From positions 124,001 through 188,000 of the forward strand of contig NZ_KK211161.1 of assembly GCF_000620645.1 (NCBI RefSeq): a DNA stretch of 64,000 nucleotides, in the 5' to 3' direction. The notes under the pieces were generated by a model. The model made no database searches and had not been told where the DNA came from. It saw only the letters and a list, made by a program, of their open reading frames with translations. This DNA is from Nocardioides sp. URHA0032 (lineage in GTDB: Bacteria; Actinomycetota; Actinomycetes; Propionibacteriales; Nocardioidaceae). A program made the translations under genes and the position numbers. This document shows positions 34,463-42,755 of this stretch, piece after piece; position 1 is the stretch's first letter; each line of letters opens with the position of its first letter.

Positions 34463-35953
34463 GTGAGCGCCGGCCGGTCCGCCCGAGTCGTGACGGCGAC
34501 CGACTGCGTGGCCGTCGGTGTGGTCGCCCTGCTGGTCTTCGCACTGCACGGCTTCGACGGGCCCCTGGACCGCGACCTCGGGGTGTTCACGTACGGCGGC
34601 GAGCACGTCGCGCACGGCGTCCCGCCGTACGCCGCGATCTTCAACTCGGTCGGCCCACTCTCCGAGGCGCTCCCCGGACTTGCCATCTGGATCGGCGCGC
34701 ACTCGGGGATCGGCCCGGTGAGCGCGGAACGGCACCTGTTCGTGGTGCTGGCCGCCGGCTGCTGCGCCGTCCTCCACCTGCTCGCCAGGGACGTCCTCGG
34801 CTCCCGTGCGGCCGGGTTCGTGGCCGCCGCGGTGCTCCTGACCTTCCAGGACTTCGCGGCCCTCGCGTCCGACGGCCCGCGGGAGAAGACCGCGATGGTG
34901 CTCCTGCTGCTGGTGACGCTGGTCCTGCTCACCCGCCGGCGCTGGGCAGCGGCGGGGGTCACCACCGCGCTCGCCACGCTGACCTGGCAACCCGTGCTCG
35001 CCGTCGCGGTCGTGGCCGCCGTCGTCGCGGTGGTCGGGGGCAGGATCGGACGCGTGCGCGCCGCCATCGCGTTCGTCGCCGGCGGCGCCGCCACGACGGC
35101 CGTGTTCGCGGGCTGGTTCCTGGCCCGCGGCGACCTCCGGACGGCGGTCGAGGGCTTCGTCGTCGTCAACGCCGAGTACACCCGGCAGCCCTCGCTGCTG
35201 ACCGAGCCGGGCGTGATCAGGACCTTCCTCTGGGAGGCGTACCACGCCTCCCTGCTGCTGGTGCCGATCGGCCTGGTCGCCCTGTTCGTCGCGACCGGGT
35301 GCGCCGTACGGCGGAGCCTGCCGCTCGTGGTCGTCGGCGCCGCGGGCCTGGCCGCGACCGCCTGGACGGTCGCCGTCATCAACGGACCGCCCGACCTGTT
35401 CGTGCTGCTCCCCTTCGCCGCGCTCGGTGTCGCCGCGGCGGTCGTCGCGATCGCGGCCCGCGTGACGCGGCCGGTCGGCCGGGCGGTCGTCGCCGCGGTG
35501 ACCCTGGCCGCGGTCGTCGCCGCGGGCACGAGCGCGGTCCGCACCCGTGACGACTCCCTCGAGCGCGAGCGGGCCGACGTCCGGGACGTGCTCGCCGCGG
35601 CTCCCGCCGGCGCCACGGTGCTCTCGATCAACGCACCCGAGGTGCTCGCGCTCTCGGGCCGCTCCAACCCCACGCCGTACCAGGTCTTCGACCGGGCCAT
35701 GGACGGCTACCTGCAGGCGAACTGGCCCGGCGGGCTGCACGGGTACGCCCGCTGGATCGCACGGACCCGGCCGACCCTCGTCGCCTTCTCCGCCGGCCGG
35801 CACCAGCGTTGGCCCGTGCGGGTGCTGCGGCGCGACTACTGGCTCGCGGGTCGCGGGCACGCCTGGGGCTGGTACGTCTCGCGGACCGCCGGCGCCCGGA
35901 CGCTCGCGGCCGTCTCGCACGCGATCCACGCCGCCCGGCACCGACCGGTCTGA
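34463..35953 (+). CDS. GT-C type membrane glycosyltransferase (GT39/ArnT-like)
   Basis: 496 residues with about 10 membrane segments. The first outer loop (DRDLGVFTYGGEHVAHGVPPYAAIF) has the pattern D..l/v.y.g...a.G..PY of polyprenyl-phosphate-dependent GT-C enzymes that move sugars outside the membrane. The C-terminal ~130 residues are soluble (SINAPEVLALSGRSNPTPYQVFDRAM...). Start GTG 34463, 11 bases after GAGGAGG; the longer frame from 34385 is possible but lacks a ribosome site. Sugar and acceptor unknown. Confidence 0.7.
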   Translation: MSAGRSARVVTATDCVAVGVVALLVFALHGFDGPLDRDLGVFTYGGEHVAHGVPPYAAIFNSVGPLSEALPGLAIWIGAHSGIGPVSAERHLFVVLAAGCCAVLHLLARDVLGSRAAGFVAAAVLLTFQDFAALASDGPREKTAMVLLLLVTLVLLTRRRWAAAGVTTALATLTWQPVLAVAVVAAVVAVVGGRIGRVRAAIAFVAGGAATTAVFAGWFLARGDLRTAVEGFVVVNAEYTRQPSLLTEPGVIRTFLWEAYHASLLLVPIGLVALFVATGCAVRRSLPLVVVGAAGLAATAWTVAVINGPPDLFVLLPFAALGVAAAVVAIAARVTRPVGRAVVAAVTLAAVVAAGTSAVRTRDDSLERERADVRDVLAAAPAGATVLSINAPEVLALSGRSNPTPYQVFDRAMDGYLQANWPGGLHGYARWIARTRPTLVAFSAGRHQRWPVRVLRRDYWLAGRGHAWGWYVSRTAGARTLAAVSHAIHAARHRPV

Positions 35954-35999
35954 CCCAACCCGGTTGCCTCGCACGGGCGGTTGCTGGTCGGGTGGTCCC

Positions 36000-36497
36000 A
36001 TGAGCGACGACACCACCCTGCACGGCGAGGAGGCGGTCCTCGCCGACTACCTCGGCCACTTCCGCCGCACCTTCGAGCGCATCTGCCAGGGGCTGGACGC
36101 CGACCAGCTGGCCCGGCGGTCGGTGCCGCCGTCGAGCATGTCGCTCCTCGGGCTCCTGAGACACCTCGCGGCGGTCGAGTACTCCTGGTGGCGCCGCGTG
36201 ATGGGCCGCGACCTCACGCTGCCGAAGATGTGGGGCAAGGACGAGAACCGCGACGCCGACTTCGACGGCGCGATCGCCGACGACGCGGTGGTGGCGGAGG
36301 CCTGGGAGGCGTGGCGCGCCGAGGTCGCCCACGCCGAGGAGTTCCGGGCGACCCACCCGATGGACTTCCTGGGCCAGCACGACGACGGCCCGATCGAGAT
36401 GCGCGAGGTCGTCGTCCACCTCATCGAGGAGTACGCCCGGCACTGCGGCCACGCGGACCTGCTCCGCGAGACGATCGACGGGCAGACCGGCCGGTGA
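36000..36497 (+). CDS. DinB-like/DUF664 family protein (first of tandem pair)
   Basis: 165 residues, four-helix bundle of the DinB/DUF664 type: LADYLGHFRRTFERICQGLDADQLARRSVPPSSMSLLGLLRHLAAVEYSWW carries the first metal-binding His, and VVVHLIEEYARHCGHADLLRE the later HxxxH pair. Such proteins bind a divalent metal and are often thiol (mycothiol or bacillithiol) transferases. The next gene is its tandem copy with GTGA overlap. ATG 36000. Confidence 0.85.
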   Translation: MSDDTTLHGEEAVLADYLGHFRRTFERICQGLDADQLARRSVPPSSMSLLGLLRHLAAVEYSWWRRVMGRDLTLPKMWGKDENRDADFDGAIADDAVVAEAWEAWRAEVAHAEEFRATHPMDFLGQHDDGPIEMREVVVHLIEEYARHCGHADLLRETIDGQTGR

Positions 36498-36982
36498 CGG
36501 GCGAGCTCGGCACGCTGCGGCTCTGGCTGGCCGACTTCCGGGCCGCCGTCGAGCGGAAGACCGCCGACCTCGACGCCGAGCAGCTTGCCCGGCGGTCGGT
36601 CCCGCCGAGCTCCCTCAGCCTGCTCGGACTGGTCCGCCACCTCGCGCAGCTGGAGCACCACTGGTTCCGGCGCGTCCTGCAGCAGCACCCCGAGGAGACC
36701 CAGCTGTTCGTCGTCGACGGCGACTGGGAGTCCCAGTTCGACGGCGCCCTCGCCGATCGCGACGTCGTCGAGGAGGCGTTCGCGACCTGGCGTGCCACGA
36801 CCGCGCAGGCGGACGCATGGCTCGACGGGCTCCCCGACGAGGCGCTGGACGTCGTCATCGACCCGGAGGGCCGGATCGCGACGATCCGCGACGTCTTCGT
36901 GCAGGTGCTCCAGGAGTACGCGCGGCACCTCGGTCACATGGACCTGCTGCGCGAGGTCGTCGACGGGCGGACCGGGGAGTGA
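36494..36982 (+). CDS. DinB-like/DUF664 family protein (second of tandem pair)
   Basis: 162 residues, paralogous to the preceding protein: LDAEQLARRSVPPSSLSLLGLVRHLAQLEHHWF and FVQVLQEYARHLGHMDLLREVVDGRTG, identity by eye near 50%. The metal-type His residues are retained (RHLAQLEHH, ARHLGH). GTG 36494 overlaps the TGA of the first gene (GTGA). Together the two look like a recent tandem duplication, perhaps making a heteromer. Exact substrate unknown; a mycothiol-linked reaction is possible in this group. Confidence 0.84.
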   Translation: MTGELGTLRLWLADFRAAVERKTADLDAEQLARRSVPPSSLSLLGLVRHLAQLEHHWFRRVLQQHPEETQLFVVDGDWESQFDGALADRDVVEEAFATWRATTAQADAWLDGLPDEALDVVIDPEGRIATIRDVFVQVLQEYARHLGHMDLLREVVDGRTGE

Positions 36983-37141
36983 GTGTCAGGACAGCAGGTC
37001 GGCGCGGGCGCTGCTGATCCACTCGAGCACGCCGCCGGCCTCCGCCGCCGCAGCGTGCCGCTGCGCCTCGTCTCGCGCACCCCGGTCGTGCTCGGTCCCG
37101 TCGACCGGCGGACGGGCCGCGGCCCGGGGTACGCCGCCAAC

Positions 37142-37147
37142 TAGGCT
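37142..37147 (+). promoter_or_regulatory. -10 box TAGGCT of dapD (leaderless)
   Basis: TAGGCT followed by 8 nt (GTGCTGCC) and GTG 37156. From 36983 to 37141 no gene is supported. Confidence 0.5.
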
Positions 37148-37155
37148 GTGCTGCC

Positions 37156-38106
37156 GTGACTGATCAGAAGGCCTGGGGATTCGGGCTCGCCACCCTCGAC
37201 GGCAACGGCAACGTGCTGGACGTCTGGTTCCCCGCGCCGGGTCTCGGCGGGAAGCCGGCCGACGCCGTCTGCCCGAGCGAGCTCGGTGACCTCCAGGGCA
37301 CCGACAAGGACCGCGGGGTCACCCGGGACGTCCTGCTGGTCGAGATCGAGGACCTCCAGGCGCCGCCGACGACCACCGAGGACGTGTGGCTCCGCCTGCA
37401 CCTGCTCTCGTCGCGCCGGGTGACGCCCCACTCCATCAACCTCGACGGCCTGTTCGGGCTGCTGGCCAACGTCGTGTGGACCAGCGCCGGGCCGTGCCCG
37501 GTCGAGGGCTTCGAGACGACCCGCGCGCGGCTGCGGGCGAACGGCCGGCACCTGACGGTGTTCGGCGTGGACAAGTTCCCGCGGATGGTCGACTACGTGC
37601 TGCCGGCCGGTGTGCGGATCGCGGACGCCGACCGGGTCCGGCTCGGCGCGCACCTCGCCGAGGGCACCACCGTGATGCACGAGGGCTTCGTCAACTACAA
37701 CGCCGGCACCCTCGGTGCCTCGATGGTCGAGGGCCGGATCTCCGCCGGCGTCGTCGTCGGTGACGGCTCGGACGTGGGTGGGGGCGCCTCGATCATGGGC
37801 ACGCTCTCGGGCGGCGGCAAGCAGGTCATCTCGATCGGCAGGCGGTGCCTGCTCGGCGCGAACGCCGGCGTCGGCATCTCCCTCGGCGACGACTGTGTCG
37901 TCGAGGCCGGTTGCTACATCACCGCAGGCACCAAGGTCACCGTCAACGACCCGGTCGACGGCATCGGCCCGACGGTCGTCAAGGCGCTCGAGCTCTCCGG
38001 CGCGAGCAACGTGCTGTTCCGCCGCAACTCGGTCTCGGGGGCGATCGAGGCCGTCCCGTGGAAGAGCGACGGGGTCGCGCTGAACGCCGCCTTGCACGCG
38101 AACTGA
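37156..38106 (+). CDS. dapD: Tetrahydrodipicolinate N-succinyltransferase
   Basis: 316 residues of the actinobacterial DapD type: an N-terminal domain (WGFGLATLDGNGNVLDVWFPAP...) and a left-handed beta-helix made of hexapeptide repeats (VRLGAHLAEGTTVMHEGFVNYNAGTLGASMVEG, VGDGSDVGGGASIMGTLSGG, SIGRRCLLGANAGVGISLGDDCVVEAG). It succinylates tetrahydrodipicolinate with succinyl-CoA, the first step of the succinylase branch; DapC (41650-42747) and DapE (28453-29520) do the following steps. GTG 37156 start, 8 nt after TAGGCT. Confidence 0.95.
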   Translation: MTDQKAWGFGLATLDGNGNVLDVWFPAPGLGGKPADAVCPSELGDLQGTDKDRGVTRDVLLVEIEDLQAPPTTTEDVWLRLHLLSSRRVTPHSINLDGLFGLLANVVWTSAGPCPVEGFETTRARLRANGRHLTVFGVDKFPRMVDYVLPAGVRIADADRVRLGAHLAEGTTVMHEGFVNYNAGTLGASMVEGRISAGVVVGDGSDVGGGASIMGTLSGGGKQVISIGRRCLLGANAGVGISLGDDCVVEAGCYITAGTKVTVNDPVDGIGPTVVKALELSGASNVLFRRNSVSGAIEAVPWKSDGVALNAALHAN

Positions 38107-38117
38107 ACACTGGACCC

Positions 38118-39089
38118 ATGAGGTTCCGCACCGGCGTCGCCGTGGTCGTGCTCGCCGGGGTCGGTGTGGCGGCCGCGGTCGGGTACGGCGTGCATGACTT
38201 CTTCAACGACGTCCACCCGTTCTTCCAGTCCGACGAGTGCACCGCGACCGTGAGCGGGCGGACCGTGACGCTGAATCCCGAACAGGCCGAGAACGCCGCG
38301 CTGATCACCGCGGTCTCGGTAGGCCGCGGCCTGCCCGCGCACGCTGCGACGATCGCCCTCGCCACGGCGTACCAGGAGTCGAAGCTCTACAACCTCGAGT
38401 CCGGTGACCGCGACTCCGCGGGCCTGTTCCAGCAGCGTCCCTCGCAGGGATGGGGCACCCGGGCGCAGGTGCTGGACCCGTACCATGCGACCAACGCGTT
38501 CTACGACGCCCTGGAGAAGGTCGACGGCTACCAGGACATGCGGGTCACCGAGGCCGCTCAGGAGGTGCAGCGGTCCGGGTTTCCGGAGGCGTACGCCGAC
38601 CACGAGGCCGATGCCCGGGTGCTCGCGTCCGCACTCACCGGCAACTCGGCCCACGCCTTCTCCTGCCGGCTCGCGGACCATCCCGGGCAGGAGTCCGACA
38701 AGCTCACCGACTCCGGGCTGACGCACCGGGCCGACGTCGTACGCCGCGAGCTCGACGACCTGTTCGGCGACCCGCCGATGGGCGGCTTCGCGCCGGGCGG
38801 CGTCAGCACCGGGCACATGGCCGGCTCCGCTCACTACGACGGCCGCGCGGTCGACGTGTTCGTCCGGCCGGTCAGCCCGGAGAACAAGATCCGCGGCTGG
38901 GCGATCGCGCAGTACCTGGTCGCGATGGCCGACCGACTCTCGATCGAGCACGTGATCTTCGACGACCGGATCTGGACCTCCGGCAGCCGCTCGGGCGACG
39001 GCTGGCGCGACTACGACCCACCGGCGAGCTCCGGCAGCCGGCTGGTCCTCGAGCACCGCGACCACGTCCACGTCGACGTCTTCGACTGA
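38118..39089 (+). CDS. Secreted two-domain cell-wall hydrolase (lysozyme-like plus M15-like)
   Basis: 323 residues: N-terminal signal anchor (about residues 6-24), then a lysozyme/transglycosylase-like domain (ALITAVSVGRGLPAHAATIALATAYQESKL, E87 as candidate acid, GLFQQRPSQGWGT) and a C-terminal domain of the ARB_07466/M15-like type (GHMAGSAHYDGRAVDVFVRPV, with H...D, and LEHRDHVHVDVFD at the end). The second part has the His/Asp/His pattern of zinc D-Ala-D-Ala peptidases. Likely cuts peptidoglycan outside the cell. Start ATG 38118. It follows dapD by 11 bases and may be co-transcribed. Confidence 0.75.
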   Translation: MRFRTGVAVVVLAGVGVAAAVGYGVHDFFNDVHPFFQSDECTATVSGRTVTLNPEQAENAALITAVSVGRGLPAHAATIALATAYQESKLYNLESGDRDSAGLFQQRPSQGWGTRAQVLDPYHATNAFYDALEKVDGYQDMRVTEAAQEVQRSGFPEAYADHEADARVLASALTGNSAHAFSCRLADHPGQESDKLTDSGLTHRADVVRRELDDLFGDPPMGGFAPGGVSTGHMAGSAHYDGRAVDVFVRPVSPENKIRGWAIAQYLVAMADRLSIEHVIFDDRIWTSGSRSGDGWRDYDPPASSGSRLVLEHRDHVHVDVFD

Positions 39090-39233
39090 CCCGGACCCGA
39101 GTTCCTCCGGGGCCCGGCTGAATCCGCGGCGTGTTTCTGTTGAGAACGGGCGCCCGCGCGCCGATGGAGAGTGATGCTGGACGACATCACCAGACGATGG
39201 TCGTGGACGATCCACAGACCGGACCAGACCAGG

Positions 39234-39258
39234 TTTCCGTCACCACCTCCGACGGAAA
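39234..39258 (+). promoter_or_regulatory. Inverted repeat before the DUF5999 gene
   Basis: TTTCCGTC (39234-39241) and GACGGAAA (39251-39258) form a perfect 8-bp stem with a 9-base loop, ending 10 bases before the AGGAGG ribosome site. It is A/T-richer than its surroundings. It could be an operator or an mRNA hairpin. The rest of 39090-39233 shows only a weak hairpin after the preceding stop. Confidence 0.5.
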
Positions 39259-39280
39259 TCTCACCGCAGGAGGTACGACG

Positions 39281-39463
39281 ATGTGCAACCACTCACCGGG
39301 ATGTCCGGAGATCGAGGCGGCCGACCGCTGCAGCGCCCACGTGGTCTCCGACCACCTGCACGACCAGGGCTGGTGCCGTCTCTGCAACGGGCTGATCCTC
39401 TTCGACGACGGCCACTACCTGACGCCCGACGGGCACGACCACGTCCTGACCCTGTCCGCCTGA
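39281..39463 (+). CDS. DUF5999 family small protein
   Basis: 60 residues: MCNHSPGCPEIEAADRCSAHVVSDHLHDQGWCRLCNGLILFDD and a short C-terminal tail. This fits DUF5999 (MCxHxPxCP start, GW..LCNG.vlFdD core), a conserved small actinobacterial protein. Five Cys and several His suggest a metal site, but function is unknown. ATG 39281 has an excellent ribosome site, AGGAGG with 7 bases between, whereas longer in-frame starts (39131) have none. An inverted repeat lies just upstream. Confidence 0.85.
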   Translation: MCNHSPGCPEIEAADRCSAHVVSDHLHDQGWCRLCNGLILFDDGHYLTPDGHDHVLTLSA

Positions 39464-39482
39464 CCTGCGTGGCCCGCCCACC

Positions 39483-39488
39483 TAGGCT
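39483..39488 (+). promoter_or_regulatory. -10 box TAGGCT of the RTX-repeat gene (leaderless)
   Basis: TAGGCT, 6 nt (GGGCGG), then ATG 39495. No -35 box recognised. Confidence 0.5.
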
Positions 39489-39494
39489 GGGCGG

Positions 39495-40709
39495 ATGAGA
39501 TCTCGGGTCCTGGTCCTCGCGTTGATCGGTGCGACGCTCGTGGTGGCCGCCCCGGCGCCCGCCGCCGGACCGTGTGACCACCCCACGGTCCGCGGGACCG
39601 CCGACGACGACCGGCTCAGCGGCACCAGCGGCCCCGACGTGATCGCGGGCCTCGGCGGCGACGACACCCTCCTGGGTCGCGGCGGCGACGACGTGCTCTG
39701 CGGCGGAGCCGGCCAGGACCGGCTCGTCGGCGGGCCCGGCGACGACCAGCTGCACGGTGGGACCGACGCGAAGGTCGCCGAGGACACCGACTACTACGTC
39801 TACGACGGCGACACGCTCGACGGCGGCCCCGGCAGCGACACCCTCGACGGTGGGCTGGACGGCAGGCACGACGGCTCCGTGGACAGCCTCACGTTCGCCG
39901 GGCTGAGTGCTCCCGTGACGGTCGACCTGGCGGAGGCCACCGCGGTCTCCGGCGCCGACACCGACACGGTGATCGGCCCGGTCGACCGCGTCACCGGCAC
40001 CGACCACGACGACGTGCTCCTCGGGTCCGACGCCGACGACGTCCTGCTCGGCGGCGCCGGCCGCGACCACATCGACGGTCGCGGCGGCGACGACTGGGTC
40101 GACGGCGGCGGCTGGGCGGACGGCGTCGCCGACACCTCGCCGAACACCGTGCTCGGCGGTCCCGGCCACGACATCGTGGACGGCGGCGCTGGTGACGACC
40201 TGCTCCGCGGCGGCCCGGGTGGCGACCTGCTCCAGGCCGGCCAGGGCGTGGACCGGTCGTACGGCGGCCGCGGCGACGACACGGTCAACGACGAGGCCGT
40301 CCCGGAGGCGGGCCAGGTCCTCGACGGGGGGCCGGGCCACGACAGGACCGGCGGCGTCGGCCTGCTGGACCGGAGCGGCACGTTCCGCGGCCAGGTCACG
40401 GGCACCATCGACATGGCCGCGGGCACGCTGCGCGCCCACGTGCGCGGTCTCTATTGGGACGTCGCGCTGACCCGCTTCGAGGACGTCTCCGCCCCCCGGG
40501 GCACCTGGACCGTCTTCGGTACCGACGGGCCGGACTCCCTGTGGGCCGGCTTCCTCGACCAGGGCGTGCGCATCTACGCCCGCGGCGGCAACGACGAGCT
40601 CCACGGCTCCGACCGGGACGACCTCCTGAACGGCGGTCCGGGCCACGACCGCGGGACCGGCTGGGCCGGCCACGACCGCTACGTCTCGGTGGAGCGGATC
40701 CAGCGCTGA
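39495..40709 (+). CDS. Secreted calcium-binding RTX-repeat protein
   Basis: 404 residues: Sec signal peptide (VLVLALIGATLVVAAPAPAAG, cleavage near residue 24), then nine-residue hemolysin-type repeats GGxGxDxLx from about residue 45 to 95 (GLGGDDTLLGRGGDDVLCGG) and again 185-270 and 365-390. Each should bind calcium in a parallel beta-roll once outside the cell. Between them are plain strand-rich segments. No enzyme domain is seen, so it may be a structural or adhesive surface protein. ATG 39495 after TAGGCT. Confidence 0.85.
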   Translation: MRSRVLVLALIGATLVVAAPAPAAGPCDHPTVRGTADDDRLSGTSGPDVIAGLGGDDTLLGRGGDDVLCGGAGQDRLVGGPGDDQLHGGTDAKVAEDTDYYVYDGDTLDGGPGSDTLDGGLDGRHDGSVDSLTFAGLSAPVTVDLAEATAVSGADTDTVIGPVDRVTGTDHDDVLLGSDADDVLLGGAGRDHIDGRGGDDWVDGGGWADGVADTSPNTVLGGPGHDIVDGGAGDDLLRGGPGGDLLQAGQGVDRSYGGRGDDTVNDEAVPEAGQVLDGGPGHDRTGGVGLLDRSGTFRGQVTGTIDMAAGTLRAHVRGLYWDVALTRFEDVSAPRGTWTVFGTDGPDSLWAGFLDQGVRIYARGGNDELHGSDRDDLLNGGPGHDRGTGWAGHDRYVSVERIQR

Positions 40710-40760
40710 CCACCTGTGGACGACGCCGTCCACGCCCGGCGACCGGGGAACGCTTCCCCC

Positions 40761-41609
40761 ATGGAGGTGGCCGAGGTGCTGCGCGAGCTGGGCGGGGTCG
40801 CGACCCGAGCGGCCCTGGTCGCGGCCACCGACAGGGGCACGGTCGACCGCGCCCTCGCCGGCGGCTCGATCGAGGTCCTCGCCCGCGGCCGGTATGCCCT
40901 TCCCGAGGTCGAGGGTGCGGTCGCCGCGGCGCACCGGCTGGCCGGCGCCCTCTGCCTGACCAGTGCCGCCCTCCACCACGGATGGGCGGTCAAGACCGTG
41001 CCGGATCGGCCGCACGTCGCCGTACCACGCAACCGCAGGGCGCCAGCACACGCACGCGCGCACGTCCACTACCTCGACGTGCCGCCCGGGTCGATCGTCC
41101 TGGACGAGGTGGCAACGCTCGCGCACTGCCTGCGACGACTGCCCTTCGACGAGGCGCTCGCTGTCGCCGACCCCGCCCTCCGCGCCGGCGAGGATACGGC
41201 GCTGCGGCAGGCGGCCGCGCTCGCCCGCGGGCCGGGGAGCAAACAGGTCCGCCGGGTCGCGGGCCTCGCCCGCGCCGAAGCGGCCAACCCGTTCGAGTCC
41301 GTGCTGCGTGCCATCGCGCTGGGCGTCAGCGGCCTCCGCGTCGAGCCGCAGGTGCTGATCACGTCGGTCGAGCCGTGGTGTCGCCCGGACCTCGTGGACC
41401 GGGAGCTGCGCATCGTGCTCGAGGCGGACTCGTTCGAGTGGCACGGTGGCCGGGCCGCCCTCGCTCGCGACGCCCGCCGGTACAACCTGCTGGTCGTCGA
41501 CGGCTGGCTCGTGCTGCGGTTCGCCTGGGAGGACGTCATGCTCGACCCGTGCTACGTCGGGTCCGTGCTGCGTGCGGCCGTAGCCGAACGGGCGCAACGC
41601 CGCCCATGA
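40761..41609 (+). CDS. AbiEi-like protein with C-terminal DUF559-like nuclease-type domain
   Basis: 282 residues: an N-terminal winged-helix-like part (MEVAEVLRELGGVATRAALVAATDRGTVDRALAGGSIEVLARGRYALPE) as in AbiEi-type antitoxin proteins, a middle region (ALCLTSAALHHGW), and a C-terminal part DRELRIVLEADSFEWHGGRAALARDARRYNLLVVDGWLVLRFAWEDV like DUF559/Vsr nuclease folds. No toxin partner (AbiEii) lies beside it. A second protein of the same build is at 59595-60563. Role (defence or otherwise) unknown. ATG 40761; a GTG at 40716 is possible. Confidence 0.75.
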   Translation: MEVAEVLRELGGVATRAALVAATDRGTVDRALAGGSIEVLARGRYALPEVEGAVAAAHRLAGALCLTSAALHHGWAVKTVPDRPHVAVPRNRRAPAHARAHVHYLDVPPGSIVLDEVATLAHCLRRLPFDEALAVADPALRAGEDTALRQAAALARGPGSKQVRRVAGLARAEAANPFESVLRAIALGVSGLRVEPQVLITSVEPWCRPDLVDRELRIVLEADSFEWHGGRAALARDARRYNLLVVDGWLVLRFAWEDVMLDPCYVGSVLRAAVAERAQRRP

Positions 41610-41649
41610 CCTCGCCGACCGGCCTGAGAGGCGGGTTACGCCCGCCCGA

Positions 41650-42747
41650 CTACGCGAGCCGGGCGACCGCCGCGTCGACCCGCTCGTCGGTCGCAGTGAA
41701 CGCCACCCGCACGTGCCGGGTGCCCGCCGAGCCGTAGAAGGCTCCCGGGGCGACCAGGATGCCGCGCTCGGCGAGCCAGGAGACGGTGTCCCAGCAGTCC
41801 TCGTCGCGGGTCGCCCACAGGTACAGCGACGCCTCGGAGTGGTCGATGCGGAAGCCGGCGGCCTGCAGGGCCTCGCGCAGCTTGGCGCGGCGGGCGGCGT
41901 ACCGGGCGTGCTGCTCGACGACGTGCGCGTCGTCCTCCAGCGCCGCCTGCATGGCGACCTGCTGGGGACCGGGCATCTGCAGGCCGAGGTTCTTGCGGAC
42001 GGCCAGCAGCTCGCCGACCAGGGCCGGGTCGCCGGCCACGAACGCGCAGCGGTAGCCCGCCAGGTTCGAGCGCTTCGAGAGGGAGTGGACGGCGAGGATG
42101 CCCTCGTGCGAGCCGCCGCAGACCGACGGGTGCAGCACCGAGATCGGGGTCGCGTCCCACGCACACTCGAGGTAGCACTCGTCGGAGACCAGGATCGTGC
42201 CGCGCTCGCGGCACCAGTCGACGACCTTGCGCAGGTGCTCGACGGGGAGCACCCGGCCGGTGGGGTTCGACGGCGAGTTCAGCCAGAGCAGGGCCGGGAC
42301 CTCGGGGCCGAACGACGTGAGCGAGTCGCGCGCGACCGGGGTCGCACCGGCGAGCACCGCCCCGACCTCGTACGTCGGGTAGGCCAGCTCGGGATACGCG
42401 ACCAGGTCGCCCGGGCCGAGGCCGAGATGGCCCGGCATCGAGGCGATCAGCTCCTTCGAGCCGATCACCGGCAGCACCGCGCCCAGCGACAGCCCGGTCA
42501 CGCCGTGCCGGCGGGAGAGCCAGTCGATGCAGGCCTGGCGGGTCTCGGCGCGACCGATCGTCAGGGGGTAGCCGGGCGAGTCGGAGGCGCCGCGCAGCGC
42601 CTCCTGCACGACGTCCGGCGTCGGGTCGACCGGCGTGCCGATGGAGAGGTCGACGATCCCGTCGGGGTGCGACCGCGCCCGCTCACCGTGCTCGAGCAGG
42701 TGGTCCCACGGGAAGTCGGGGAGCCGGCCCGAGACGCGTCCGTCCAA
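41650..42747 (-). CDS. dapC: N-succinyldiaminopimelate aminotransferase
   Basis: 365 residues, PLP-dependent class I/II aminotransferase. PLP Lys is in SLSKRSNLAGYR, the NSPSNPTGRVL block binds the substrate, and DECYLE carries the pyridine-N Asp. It makes N-succinyl-LL-DAP from the keto compound, between DapD and DapE. The dapC-fdxA order is conserved in actinobacteria (Rv1178-Rv1177). The start is unclear: no ATG/GTG precedes the conserved SGRLPDFPWD; TTG 42747 is used, CTG 42759 (overlapping the fdxA stop) is the alternative. Confidence 0.92.
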   Translation of the reverse strand: MDGRVSGRLPDFPWDHLLEHGERARSHPDGIVDLSIGTPVDPTPDVVQEALRGASDSPGYPLTIGRAETRQACIDWLSRRHGVTGLSLGAVLPVIGSKELIASMPGHLGLGPGDLVAYPELAYPTYEVGAVLAGATPVARDSLTSFGPEVPALLWLNSPSNPTGRVLPVEHLRKVVDWCRERGTILVSDECYLECAWDATPISVLHPSVCGGSHEGILAVHSLSKRSNLAGYRCAFVAGDPALVGELLAVRKNLGLQMPGPQQVAMQAALEDDAHVVEQHARYAARRAKLREALQAAGFRIDHSEASLYLWATRDEDCWDTVSWLAERGILVAPGAFYGSAGTRHVRVAFTATDERVDAAVARLA

Positions 42748-42755
42748 CGAGCTGC

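Noticed and set aside
36986..37140. Short open frame on the minus strand ending ...LEWISSARADLLS
   Set aside because: The composition is protein-like, but there is no ATG/GTG start with a ribosome site before it other than one very near its end.
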